From the NCBI RefSeq assembly GCF_943734655.1, contig NC_071355.1:74964449-75028448 (forward strand): a DNA stretch of 64,000 bases, in the 5' to 3' direction. Shown here one piece after another: positions 35,831 through 46,074 of the stretch. Position numbers and translations under genes: made by a program. The stretch is from Sabethes cyaneus. Taxonomy: Eukaryota > Arthropoda > Insecta > Diptera > Culicidae. How positions within the stretch are numbered: position 1 is the first letter of the stretch; every line of letters begins with the position of its first letter. The notes beneath the pieces were generated by a model. That model worked only from the letters and a program-made list of their open reading frames with translations, was not told the origin of the DNA and made no database searches.

Positions 35831-36024
35831 AACACTTTGGTTGTTCGCTTGATAATGTCTGAGATGATAATGATTCGGCTAGCTACACTCAGGGCAACAG
35901 GGGAAAACCGATCGACGAATTGGCACTTACCCGTTTCTCAAAAGTCTCACACTTGGATATTTCTCTTATGTAAAATTATATCAAGTCAAAATCTCTCATT
36001 GCAAGTATATATTAGGTCTAAAGT

Positions 36025-36850
36025 TTAATTAATGTCACGAAAGTGATTATTTTATCGAAATTTAGAGTCAAATTACCATTAATTGGGTTTTATTAGAAAT
36101 AACATACAAATTGTATCTCACGTTGGCATGCTTCTACGTTGCGGCCGTCGGATGGATGGGCGCCTTCGATGAACCTCGTGCAACTGCTACTCGACGAATC
36201 AGCTGGAGCGATTACGGTGCCGGCAGACGTGCCGTGAGTGACCGGTTACCACCGGTACAAGGGTAGAAATGCTATTCCGAGTCTCACTCGGAAGACTGGG
36301 GAATTCACTCGGCGGCTACAGGGTGTCCCAAATATAACCGCAGACTGCGGATCGTAGGAATAGTCGGAACGGGGACCGTATGTTGATGGACGGTCAGAAC
36401 TTTCGCAACACGTGACACTAGATTTTGTCACTGTGCACTATCGTTTCTTTAGAGTGGGTTTCTTCTATCTTGGAGCCACACCGCTTTTAACTTAATCGGG
36501 CTTTCGCCAGGGCAGTTGATCTCTAACGTACGGTGTTCCGATCTTCTGCCGGCGATCTCCGGACCTAAGTCCACCACTCTGCGATGTTAAACCCCACCAC
36601 TAAACTTTTGCCCGATTGTAACTCTTGTCGATACTGTGATCGACCGCGTCGCGTTTCCACGTTCCGACTCGCACTAGTGTCAAATCTACTAATTCATTAG
36701 CCCATCTGGCTGCCACTCCCTTTTATAGCTCCGCTCATCGCTCTCTCCAGATGGATCCGGAAACTTTACATCGCAATTGGAGTAGCGATAGCACCGCTAC
36801 TGTTATCATTGTGCGTTTAGGCCCTTGTGGCAATTTTCAGGAACGGTGTA
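36025..36850 (-). mobile_element. Probable solo LTR of a retrotransposon
   Basis: On the minus strand there is a GC-richer stretch with a TATAAAA box (plus 36721-36727) followed by ggagtggcagccagatggg, a long transcribed-looking region, and AATAAA (plus 36088-36093) with an AT-rich end. The TATA to poly(A) spacing of about 630 bp fits an LTR R/U5 region. No gag or pol codons, primer-binding site or second LTR were found nearby, so it would be solo. Exact TG/CA borders and target duplication were not resolved. Confidence 0.5.
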
Positions 36851-37057
36851 TAATTAGTAAAACCTATCGCTAAAAAAGTTAGTGTTTTTGGGAGTGACTG
36901 GGCGCGTCTTAAATCTTCTTTCCTTAAAGATATTTTTTTTTACTTTTTTTTTGTTTTAATTCTAATTTTATACAATGCAAGTATTTTTATTTAGTTGCCC
37001 TGTAAATAAGTTATATATGGAAAATAATATTTATTTCGTTATGCGAGTCGCTCCCAC

Positions 37058-37191
37058 TACTATGTTTGCTGACCCAATCCCCTCCCGCTACCCAGACTCG
37101 TTCATTCGTAGTCAATCCCATCGCTGGATTGGAAACGAGCCTGAATAGTGGCGGCGTCATCGCACGCGGCTTATTGGGTCAACAAACATAG
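37058..37191. mobile_element. Short MITE with 20-bp terminal inverted repeats
   Basis: actatgtttgctgacccaat on the left and attgggtcaacaaacatag on the right are reverse complements with one or two differences. The interior also pairs (actcgttcattc against gaaacgagcctg), giving a long imperfect hairpin. Confidence 0.7.
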
Positions 37192-37289
37192 GGTATCGAA
37201 AATTTAAAGAAAGAACATATTTGATAACAATTTTATTTAGGTAATTCATGGCTTTTGAGAACACGGTTGTAACCGTTGGTTACAATACA

Positions 37290-37415
37290 TACATACACAG
37301 ACATTGCTCAGTTCGTCGAACCTTATCGATTGGTGACTCGCTCCACCGGGTCTCAGTTCGATTTCGTGTTTCTCGACCAATTCCTACACCTTTGTCATAG
37401 TATAACCAAGGTAAA
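37290..37415 (-). repeat. Rep1 5' end, reversed, diverged
   Basis: acagacattgctcagttcgt, cgaaccttatcgattggt, ttcgtgtttctcgaccaatt and acctttgtcatagtataacc correspond to the complement of the Rep1 first ~120 bp. The hairpin is decayed. Confidence 0.75.
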
Positions 37416-37723
37416 AACGCGATCATGAGCATTTGCGTAAAAAATACTTATTTTGATGCGTAGGTTGGTGTCGTTGAAAAAGTTTATTAATGAAATATAG
37501 CGCATCTTTTTGCTCTGTCAATATGATCATGAATCCACCTAACAGGGTATTACAAACTTGAAATGTTCAACAAAGTTATTCAGTAATTCACAGTATACAT
37601 TTTCTCTTAGAACTGTTTGTCGCTTAGGATTCATATTTAATAAGTTATGAAATATGTATGAAAAAAAAATCGCGTTACTCAAAAGAATTTTTTCTTCAAT
37701 TTCGGGCAACTTCGAGCAACTTT
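37416..37723. other. Spacer before the foldback-like element
   Basis: Nothing recognised. Confidence 0.5.
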
Positions 37724-37730
37724 TACACTA

Positions 37731-37945
37731 GAATCTCGTTTTACGTCCGTTCATTTTACGTGATTTCGTTTTACGTCACTTTTTTTACGTCCAAAATTTG
37801 AATTAACGTCCTCTCGATTTACGTCCAAAATTTGAATTAACGTCCACTTTTTTTACGTCCAAAACTTGAATTAACGTCCTCTCATTTTACGTCCGAAATT
37901 TGAATTAACGTCCTCTCGTTTTACTTCCGAAATTTGAATTAACGT
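37731..37945. repeat. Subterminal ~30-bp tandem repeats, left arm
   Basis: Repeated tttacgtccaaaatttgaat with taacgtcctctcg-type linkers, about six imperfect units. Two more occur at about 38838-38925. Confidence 0.85.
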
Positions 37946-38760
37946 CTTCGGGAAAGTTACTTAAATGACTGCCGCCTTCAAGATAGTATGGAAAATAACG
38001 CAGAATTGACTCACTGCGTGGCGCTAGCGTATATGTAGCATTCTTATACAAGCTGTATCTTGCGTTGCTGACTATCTAGAAAGTTGCGGTCTTCGGGAAG
38101 GTTACTCAAATGACTGTCACCTTCAGGATAGTATGGAAAATAACGCAGAATTCACTCACTACGTGGCGCTAACGTGTATGTAGAATTCTTATACAAGCTG
38201 TATCTTGCGTTGCTGACTATCTAGAAAGTTGCGGTCTTCGGGAAGGTTACTCAAATGACTACCGCCTTCAAGATAGTATGGAAAATAGCGCAGAATTGAC
38301 TTACTACGTGGCGCTAGCGTATATGTAGCATTCTTATACAAGCTGTATCTTGCGTTGCTGACTATCTAGAAAGTTGTGGACTTCGGGAAGGTTACTCAAA
38401 TAACTGCCACCTTCAAGGTGGTATGGAAAATAGCGCAGACTTGACTTACTATGTGGCGCTAGCGTATATGTAGCATTCTTATACAAGCTGTATCTTGCGC
38501 TGCTGACTATCTAGAAAGTTGTGGTCTTCGGGAAGGTTACTTAAACAACTGCCGCCTTCAAGGTGATATGGAAAATCGCGCAGAATTGACTCAGTACGTG
38601 GCGCTAGCGTATATGTAGTATTATTATACAAGCTGTACCTTGCTCTGCTGGCTATCTAGAAAGTTACGGTCTTCGGGAAGGTTACTCAAATGACTGCCAC
38701 CTTCAAAATGGTATGAAAAATTCAAGATGGTATGGAACCGGCGGCACTAGTGTATGTTTT
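37946..38760 (+). repeat. 145-bp tandem array, left arm
   Basis: The unit starts cttcgggaaggttactcaaa at 37946, 38091, 38236, 38381, 38526 and 38671: an exact 145-bp period for five units, then a partial one. Each unit includes tggcgctagcgtatatgtag and tgctgactatctagaaagtt. Divergence between units is a few percent. Confidence 0.95.
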
Positions 38761-39454
38761 TTTTGTATTACCATAACTCATGATCTTGGTTGTACAAGAA
38801 GTTCCTTTCTTCGGAATGGTAGTTTAAGTTACCGAACCGTCCATTCATTTTACGTGATTTCATTTTATGTCCGAAATTTGAATTAACGTCCTATCGATTT
38901 ACGTCCAAAATTTGAATTAACGTGGAAGGGTTTTTGGGGCCGGGGAAGGTTCTTAGGATGATTGTGTATTTTTTAACCCTTTCTTTCCCGCTTGGTCAAC
39001 CGTCCATAAAAATTCTACAAAATTTACACCCGTATTTTTCCATTTGGCACTTAGGGAACCCCGTTTTGAGAAAGAGTGGTCCCAAAAAATCCCAACTTTT
39101 GCCAAGCTTTCCTTCTTTGATAATTTATCACTTTTGAACCACTGAATTGATTTTTATTATTTTGGTACATACCAAATATGGAGTTAAAGCTCAAGGTTTT
39201 CAGTGACTGCTCAAACATTTAAAATATTTTGACGAAGGACTACGTCTTTGTTTACTATACTGGGACTGAGTAGTACTTTGTGAAAACGAAAATAGAAGTC
39301 TAAAGTTTGAATGAAAGATTTCGAATGCGAATAACTACTAAACTACTGAACGAAACTGAACGATTTATATGCCGTTGGATAGATAAAATGGCCAGCAATT
39401 TTATGGATGTGTAGAAGAGCAACTTTAAAGAGGACGTAAGAGGGGGTATGCAAC

Positions 39455-39905
39455 ACAAATTTCCTCAAGACTCGAGAACTAATCAAGCAAATGGAACCAA
39501 ATTGGGCATGTGGGGGTTTCAGAAGCTAAGAATTTTTTCTATGATAAATTGAGACCTCTTCCATCTTTTGGAGGGGGGGGGGGGCTCCCATACAAATGAA
39601 ATTCAAATTTACTCATAACTCTAGAATCAAACAAGCAAAAGGAACCAAATTTGGCATGTGAGGGGTTTTGGAGGCAAGAATTTTTTCTATAGTGAATTTA
39701 GACCTTTGCCTTCTTTAAGAAGAGGGGATCCCATACAAATGAAATATAAATTTCCTCATATTTCCTCAATTTCCTCGAGAACTTATCAAGCAAATGGAAC
39801 CAAATTTGGCTTCTGGGTGTTTGTGGAGACATGAATTTATTTTATGATGCTTTGAGACCCCTCACCCCTGTGGTACGAGGATAAGGACTCTTATACAAAT
39901 AAAAT
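39455..39905. repeat. Family E minisatellite in the element centre
   Basis: Three units of about 150 bp share atcaagcaaatggaaccaaa, ttggcatgtggggg, aagaattttttctatgat and tcccatacaaatgaaa. Same family as 17400-17872 in reverse. Includes a run of 12 G near 39571-39584. Confidence 0.85.
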
Positions 39906-40964
39906 AGAAATTTTTGCCTATTTGCCATATTTTCTGCTATTTAACAAGTGGGTAACTATGAAAGTAAACTAGTAAAACCTTCTCAGAGCAAAAGACGGTG
40001 AATCGACGTCGCTAACTTACGTGCCTGTTGCCATTCATGTCAAAAGAGAAGGACATTCGACATCATATTTGCGATGAACGTGCTTGGGCTTTAATGTTAT
40101 TTGTAACCAATGGCCCTTTTAAAAGCCACAAGCGAGTTTAAGTAAGATTATTGAAACATATCAAGCTACGCATAATCATATTTAATACAATACTCTGTGG
40201 GCTGTTCATTCATTACTATTTCAACTATTATGATGCACACAAGTGATTTTTAAAAGAAATCACTATGTCTCAATGGTTGCAGGCGTTGTATTTATGAACC
40301 CCCGTCCACGTATTTTCATAGCCATCATTGCATTCAATGAAGAATTGGATCTAAATAGTCTGAAACCTAGTCTGAAACATAGGTTCTTCTTTCACCACAA
40401 CACTTGCGACGTCGAGTAAAGCGGCCGTCATTGTTACCTCACCGGAACTGCCGTCATTAAAATAGACCAATGGTTTAATTTGCATATCCAGAATATTGGA
40501 TATCATAGCCTCCTTTACTTCTATCGTAAGGGATTCTTCCTTCCATGGTAGCAGATTTTTCCATTGAACTATTCATCACTATTCATTCATTCATTCATCA
40601 CTTTTAACACACAGCTCACGCCAGCAAAACTAAGAATCTCTAAACATTTCAAGCTTTTTCTTTTCATGATTTTTTATTCATGAAAACAGAAACAGATTTC
40701 TTTCCGTGTAGACCCAATTATGTTTATTATATGTAATTAAAACATACAGTTAGTTAGGATTTATTCGACTGTATAATACACACCTATGATTATTTTAAAA
40801 TTTTTGTAGCACCGAAACTCTTCAGTGGTATCACTCCGAAGATTCAATTACAACAAGGGCCTATCGATTTACATGAAATGAACCTAAGGAGAATTTTCGG
40901 AACCATGGCGACAGGTCCCATTTGCCTCATTAACCGGGAAAAGTGGGACCTATATTCAAATTTG

Positions 40965-41390
40965 AACCATCTTGAAGGCGGCAATCATTTAAGTAATCTT
41001 CCCGAAGATCGCAACTTTCTAAATAGTCAGCAGCGCAAGATACAGCTTGTATAAGAATGCTACATATACGCTTGCGCCACGTAGTGAGTCAATTCTACGC
41101 TATTTTCCATACCATCTTGAAGGCGGCAGTCATTTGAGTAACCTTCCCGAAGACCGCAACTTTCTAAATAGTCAGCAACGCAAGATACAGCTTGTATAAG
41201 AATGCTACATATACGCTAGCGCCACGTAGTGAGTCAATTCTGCGCTATTTTCCATACCATCTTGAAGGCGGCAGTTATTTGAGTAACCTTCCCGAAGACC
41301 GTAACTTTCTAGATAGCCAGCAGAGCAAGATATAGCCTGCATAAGAGTACTACATATACACTAGCGCCACGTAGTGAGACAATTCTATAA
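40965..41390 (-). repeat. 145-bp tandem array, right arm (inverted)
   Basis: About three units, the reverse complement of the left array (cttgaaggcggcagtcattt, gtaaccttcccgaag, aagatacagcttgtataaga). Confidence 0.93.
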
Positions 41391-41494
41391 TCCATACAAT
41401 CCGACGAAAAGCCCTTGATCTGCTAAATAACTTTGTCGAAGACACCAACGTTCTATACGGTCAGGATCACGAGTTATTTCATGTTGGAACCAAT

Positions 41495-41675
41495 TATGTC
41501 AATTCGTCCACTTTTTTTACGTCCAAAACTTGAATTAACGTCCTCTCGTTTTACGTCCAAAATTTGAATTAACGTCCTCTCGTTTTACGTCCGAAATTTG
41601 AATTAACGTCCACTTTTTTTACGACCGATTTGATTTACGTCCCCCCAGTAATGGACGTAAAACGAGATTTGAGTG
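41495..41675. repeat. Subterminal repeats and right TIR of the foldback-like element
   Basis: Four ttttacgtccaaaatttgaa-type units, still in the same orientation as those of the left end, followed by the inverted terminus ggacgtaaaacgagatttga at 41653-41672. Confidence 0.8.
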
Positions 41676-41739
41676 TATAAGAAAGTACTATATTTTATCT
41701 ACAAAATACAAAAACTTCCACCAACAGCACTCCGCAGGA

Positions 41740-43790
41740 ACCCCGAAAATAAATTAATTTACAAGTACCCGCGTTCTTTTCGACTTATTGAGGGCCCGCA
41801 AGTTCGACTCTGTACCGCTACAGGAGTAATGCTGGAAGGGGTCTACAGTACATTCCTATAGGAATGGATACATCATTTACCAGAGCTGTGACAGTACACA
41901 CGAGCTGCGTAAATCTTTCATCGTGATGGGCGACAAGCAGAAGCGCGTGATTAGGTAGTGGCTAATCGACAGCCATATGTGCAAAGAATAGAGGCCGTTT
42001 TTTCAACGTTGCCTAGCATACACCTAGGAAGTGACGAGGACGATAAGGACACTTGAGCCTGAAGATGACAACTGCCCAATACATGACGTTAAAATCCTCT
42101 ACGCGATGACGGGGAAAATATGACCACACGAAATACCTACTTCTGGCATAGCGCCCTATACATCTCGAGATCACTAACAAACAAACAAAGCATTGGGCTT
42201 AAACGCGTTTTAAAGACTTTACCCTTCTTTATAGTAGACTTCGTAGCCGGCGGGTTAGCGTACAGAACAACTACGTGGCTAGTCCAACGATTCTACTGAC
42301 TCTATCTAGCAGCACCGCTCAGTCGAGATTCGAACATCTTGTTAAACCATCGTGCCAACTGGGTCACCCTGAAAGGAACTTCTCGGATATTATCGACGTT
42401 AGAAGCTATCGTGTGACCACTACCTTGTGATGGTTAAAGTGCGCCAAATAGTTTCCGATGTTGCCAATATTCTGTACCGTTACCAGCCCGTTGTACAATC
42501 TGGAACGACTAAAGTTACCTGAAGTCACTACTGAGAACGCGTAAAGCCTTGAGGTAGCGCTACCGGGTTAGGGAGAGCTAAACGATGCCCCTCTCGAGGA
42601 GTGCTGAGATAGCGTTAAGGTGATACGGAACTAAATCCCAACAAGGCCGGAAAAATGGCGTCCATGTGAGGATATGGGTGCCATCGATCCGGCCATGTTG
42701 GGATTCAGTAACGTTTCATCTTAAAGCAGCCATCAACGGCGCAGTGGAAGGATCCATTGAATGCGCTGAAAGGAGTCGACGTAACGACTCACTCGACGGG
42801 GAATACTAGATTCCCTCGAACTATGTGAGACGAGAAAAATGCAGACGATGCTGCAGCATAAGACCCGCCAAAACGTGGAAAGATACAGACAGAAACGAAC
42901 CCAGTTTTCCGGGATAAAAAGCGCTGCTTGGAAGAAATAAAATGCGAGAACATTGAACAACCGTATTGCTCTCAGAAAATGCGTAAAAGACGTCCAAATC
43001 TACCAGAAACGCAACGTATCCCGCAAAGGATTTGCGCCATGAGTCGATACATGTCAGGATAAAGACGGAGAGTTCTCTCCCAATGCCCAGTGTACAAGAA
43101 CGAACAAGTTGATCACAATCGCTCGGTAGTTTCCACATTCCAAATTAACAACAATAATGTCTCAATGCTCCCTAAGTGCTTTCTCAGATCATCTTTCGCC
43201 ATCTATCGACGCTAGCAAGTAGATTTGTGGAAAGTTATCAAGCCGGTTTTGTAGATGGGCGGTCGACAACGGACCAACACTTTGGGTTGTCGTAGATCCT
43301 TTAAAAGTGGCGCAAATACCAAGCGCCTACGCACACATATTCATAGATTTCAAGGTCGCCTACGATACTATCGACCGTGAAGAGCTATGGAAAATGACGG
43401 ACGAAAACGGATTTCCTGGGAAGCTGACAAAGCCATGATGGACGGTGTACAGTGCTGCGTGAGAATTCCGAGCGCGTTGTTGAATCACTCAAAGCTCTTC
43501 GACAAGGAAATAATCACGCCTTCTGTTCAAGCTAGAAGATGTTACGACACGAGCGGGGTTTAACATGCGGGTCACGATCTTCAATAAATCCAGTCAATTA
43601 ACTGCTTCGCTGATGACGTGGACGTTGCTGAGCAGTCTATTAAGCTGAAACGTGGAGCAGAGAATGTTGGATTAGTTGTAAATATGTTTAAAACCAAGTA
43701 TGTACCGTAGTACGTAGTACCCAGAAAGTCATAAAAGTTGGGAGAGTACAATGGGCAGATCATGTTATATAATTTATTTGTTTATACCAA
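41740..43790 (+). pseudogene. RTE-like element relic (family B), endonuclease and RT, with SINE insertion
   Basis: 41785-42120 matches the N-terminal endonuclease of the 55.6-kb copy: the KFDIVALQEVCWKG region, then a QSCSNTHELGTAF-like segment, then the VKII region, all with stops. 42389-42475 carries SDIIDVRSY and DHYLVMVKVR. RT follows at 43190-43560 (FVESYQAGFVDGRSTTDQ, IFIDFKVAYDTIDREELW, MDENGFPGKL) and the catalytic region at about 43600 (CFADDVDV). Many indels and stops. The 42175-42385 segment replaces part of the endonuclease and is a tRNA-derived SINE. Downstream, 43780 to about 44090 has no match. Confidence 0.78.
42175..42385 (-). repeat. tRNA-derived SINE inserted in the RTE relic
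   Basis: On the minus strand, gggtgacccagttggcacga (A-box TRGCnnAGYnGG type) is followed about 25 bp later by atgttcgaatctcgac (B-box). A ~130-bp body then ends in ctttgtttgtttgttag, a short TTTG-type tail like those of RTE-mobilised SINEs. The body was not matched elsewhere in the window. Confidence 0.65.
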
Positions 43791-44089
43791 CAGACATATT
43801 GTTGTCCTCTAGTCTAACTAATACGAAAAATGTTTAAAAAGTTCCCACGTTTTACGAATAAGGTAAAAATCGAACCCAACTGACATGTGGCGGAAAACTC
43901 GTTGCAGCCCCATGATGGCCCCGTTTGTTGCATAATTTGTTCTCATTACTTGGAGTAACATTCTGCTACGAAGAGGTTGTGAATCACAACTTGTGATTGA
44001 CTCGGCATTGATTTTTTTCTAATTGCTAGGTAGTTGCAGCGGGTTGTTCCATGGCAGACGAGGGAGGGCGAATCGAATTAATTTGCGTT

Positions 44090-45470
44090 GTAATTTCAGT
44101 TACCGATCAACGCCGTTGAGATAACGGGGATTCCAGTCCAGATCGCCGAGCAATATTCCAGCTACACAAACGGTCGTGAGGTGGTCCACAGGAGGACAGG
44201 TGGGAGCAATGCTTCGGTGAATACCTCAATGGCAAAGTTGCAGAAGGAGGCGGAATGGAAGATAACCTAGGAGTGCCCATTTAAGTTAGTAATGTCCCAG
44301 CACTTGATCTCCAAGAAATCAAACGAGAAATGGGCTGAAGACCAACAAAGCTGGTACGGACCGTCTACCGGCACAGACATGGCCGAGAAACGATGGCGAA
44401 AACTCTCCACTGGGCTATTTACAAAAATTGGGAAGAGGAGAAGCTACCGGTAGAAGGAGAGGTTTGTCCCATCTACAAAAAGGGTGGTCGGCTCGTCTGC
44501 TGACACTTTCGCGGCATAACGCTGGTAAACGCCGCCTACAAGGTACTCTCCCAGATCCTGTAACGCCGGCTGTCGCCGAGAGCACATCATGGTTTCGTAG
44601 GGAATTACCAGGCAGGTTTCATGAGTGCTCGCGCAACTGCGGACCATATTTTTACTATACGATAGATCTTGCAGAAATATCGAAAGTGCCCAAGCATCAC
44701 ATCTTTATTGATTTCAAAGCAATATGCGTTACAATCGATCGAGACCCGCTATGGCAAATAATGCACGAACACGGTTTTCCGGATAAATGGACGCGACTGA
44801 TCAGAGATACACGGGATCGAGTGATGCATTTTGTGCGCATCCCGATAACATTCTAGTTGAGATAAGGTGACTCTGGATCACTCTAAATCCGAAGATCGTG
44901 CACCGAAACGAGAGGTACGTGTTTTAGCAAATGTAGCCAACTTCTAGGTTCTGCAGATGACTTTAATATCATAGCAAGGAGCTTTGCGACAGAGGAGCAA
45001 TCTACGTCAGACTGAAAGTGAAGTCTATGAGGATTGGGCTAACAATAAATTGGCGCATTCAAGCTGAAAATGGGATCTTCTTTGCCCTTCGCAAAACGTT
45101 ACGATCAAGAAGCATACGTCGCCTTACAAAGCTCACAGGTATTACAAGGAGAGATTCACATTGTATATCTGGCGAAAGTCGATAGGCTGCGGTGGGCCGG
45201 ACACGTCGTGAGGGTACCGAATAACCGTGCGACGAAAACGGTTCTCTCCAACAACCCCACCGGTACCAGGAACTGAAGGGTTCAACGTGCAAGATAGTTC
45301 GACCAGGTGGAAAGTGATTTGCCACTTCTGAGATGTCTAGAGCATTGGTAACTTATGGCCCAGGATCCCAAGCCCAGGGCCCAGTTAAATGGAAACGATA
45401 ATATAAAACAGACCGAGCCACCCCAGCTCTATGCTGCTGACGACGACGACGACGGCAATTTCACCCGAAA
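44090..45470 (+). pseudogene. RTE-like element relic (family B), RT and C-terminus
   Basis: Segments in shifting frames: 44395-44480 (HWAIYKNWEEEKLPVE, then VCPIYKKGGR), 44520-44660 (VNAAYKVLSQIL and YQAGFMSARATADHIF), 44690-44850 (HHIFIDFKAICVTIDRDPLW, MHEHGFPDKWTRLIRD) and 45175-45330 (VDRLRWAGHVVRVPNNRA). The 3' end (ctctatgctgctgacgacga) corresponds to that of 6090-6115. The catalytic FADD block lies within a damaged stretch near 44940. No intact domain remains. Confidence 0.78.
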
Positions 45471-45967
45471 ATAGAAACTTTCACTTTGGGGACAGAATTT
45501 ATCAGTGTCCAAATTATGTCGAACAATTGATGTAAAGAGTCGTATAACCAGCGTTAAGTGCTTATTTAAAAAAAGACCCTATTTAAAAATTTTCATAACG
45601 GCAGTTTTTACAATCGACAGAGCGTCCCCTAGAAGAAACAAAGGTGTTAGGATCGAAATAGTATCGTATAGGTGTATAGTATCGAAATAGAGTGGGACAA
45701 GACTTTAAGGTGAAAGAGAATAAATTAGGTAAGAGGGGTAATGGAATCAACGCTTCCGTTCCTCTTTATCTTTACCCAACCTGTGGAATCTCCCAGCTAT
45801 GGTATGAACTTTTCTGAAATGAAAAAAAAATACTTTTGTTTAGAAAGGTCCGATTTAATTGAGGATGCAAAAAGGCTATGTCGTCGAAAAACTTATTTCG
45901 CCGAATAGGCCACTGCCAATTTAAATTTTATGGCAAATGGATTGAACGATTGGTCTGATAATAACAA
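45471..45967. other. Spacer, nothing recognised
   Basis: No supported feature. Confidence 0.5.
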
Positions 45968-46074
45968 CCCTAGTAACAATGTGAGTTTTATTGCACTCTT
46001 ATTGCGGTTTTAAGACCAATTTTGGTCATAAAAGCTAACATAAGGGTGTATTAAAACTCATATTGTTACTTGGG
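45968..46074. mobile_element. 107-bp hairpin MITE (family G), copy 2
   Basis: ctagtaacaatgtgagtttt and its complement frame ttaagaccaattttggtcat. Same family as 34161-34270, with about 80% identity by eye. Confidence 0.85.

Larger units (their letters stand above)
37724..41677. mobile_element. Foldback-like DNA element with nested inverted tandem arrays
   Basis: The ends are cactagaatctcgttttacg (37726) and its imperfect complement finishing at 41675, each flanked by TA (37724-37725 and 41676-41677). Inside each end are subterminal ~30-bp repeats of the type ttttacgtccaaaatttgaa. Inside those are tandem 145-bp units: five full plus one partial in the left arm, about three in opposite orientation in the right arm. 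The ~2.1 kb centre holds a family E minisatellite and no transposase. TA duplication and TIR style suggest mobilisation by a pogo/mariner-type enzyme. The long inverted arms built of subrepeats resemble Foldback elements. Confidence 0.75.

Noticed and set aside
37946..38760. CRISPR-like array of regularly spaced repeats
   Set aside because: Units are contiguous 145-bp tandem repeats without unique spacers, in a eukaryotic transposon context.
42323..42370. Functional tRNA gene
   Set aside because: A- and B-box-like motifs are present, but no cloverleaf acceptor stem can be formed; a SINE head fits better.
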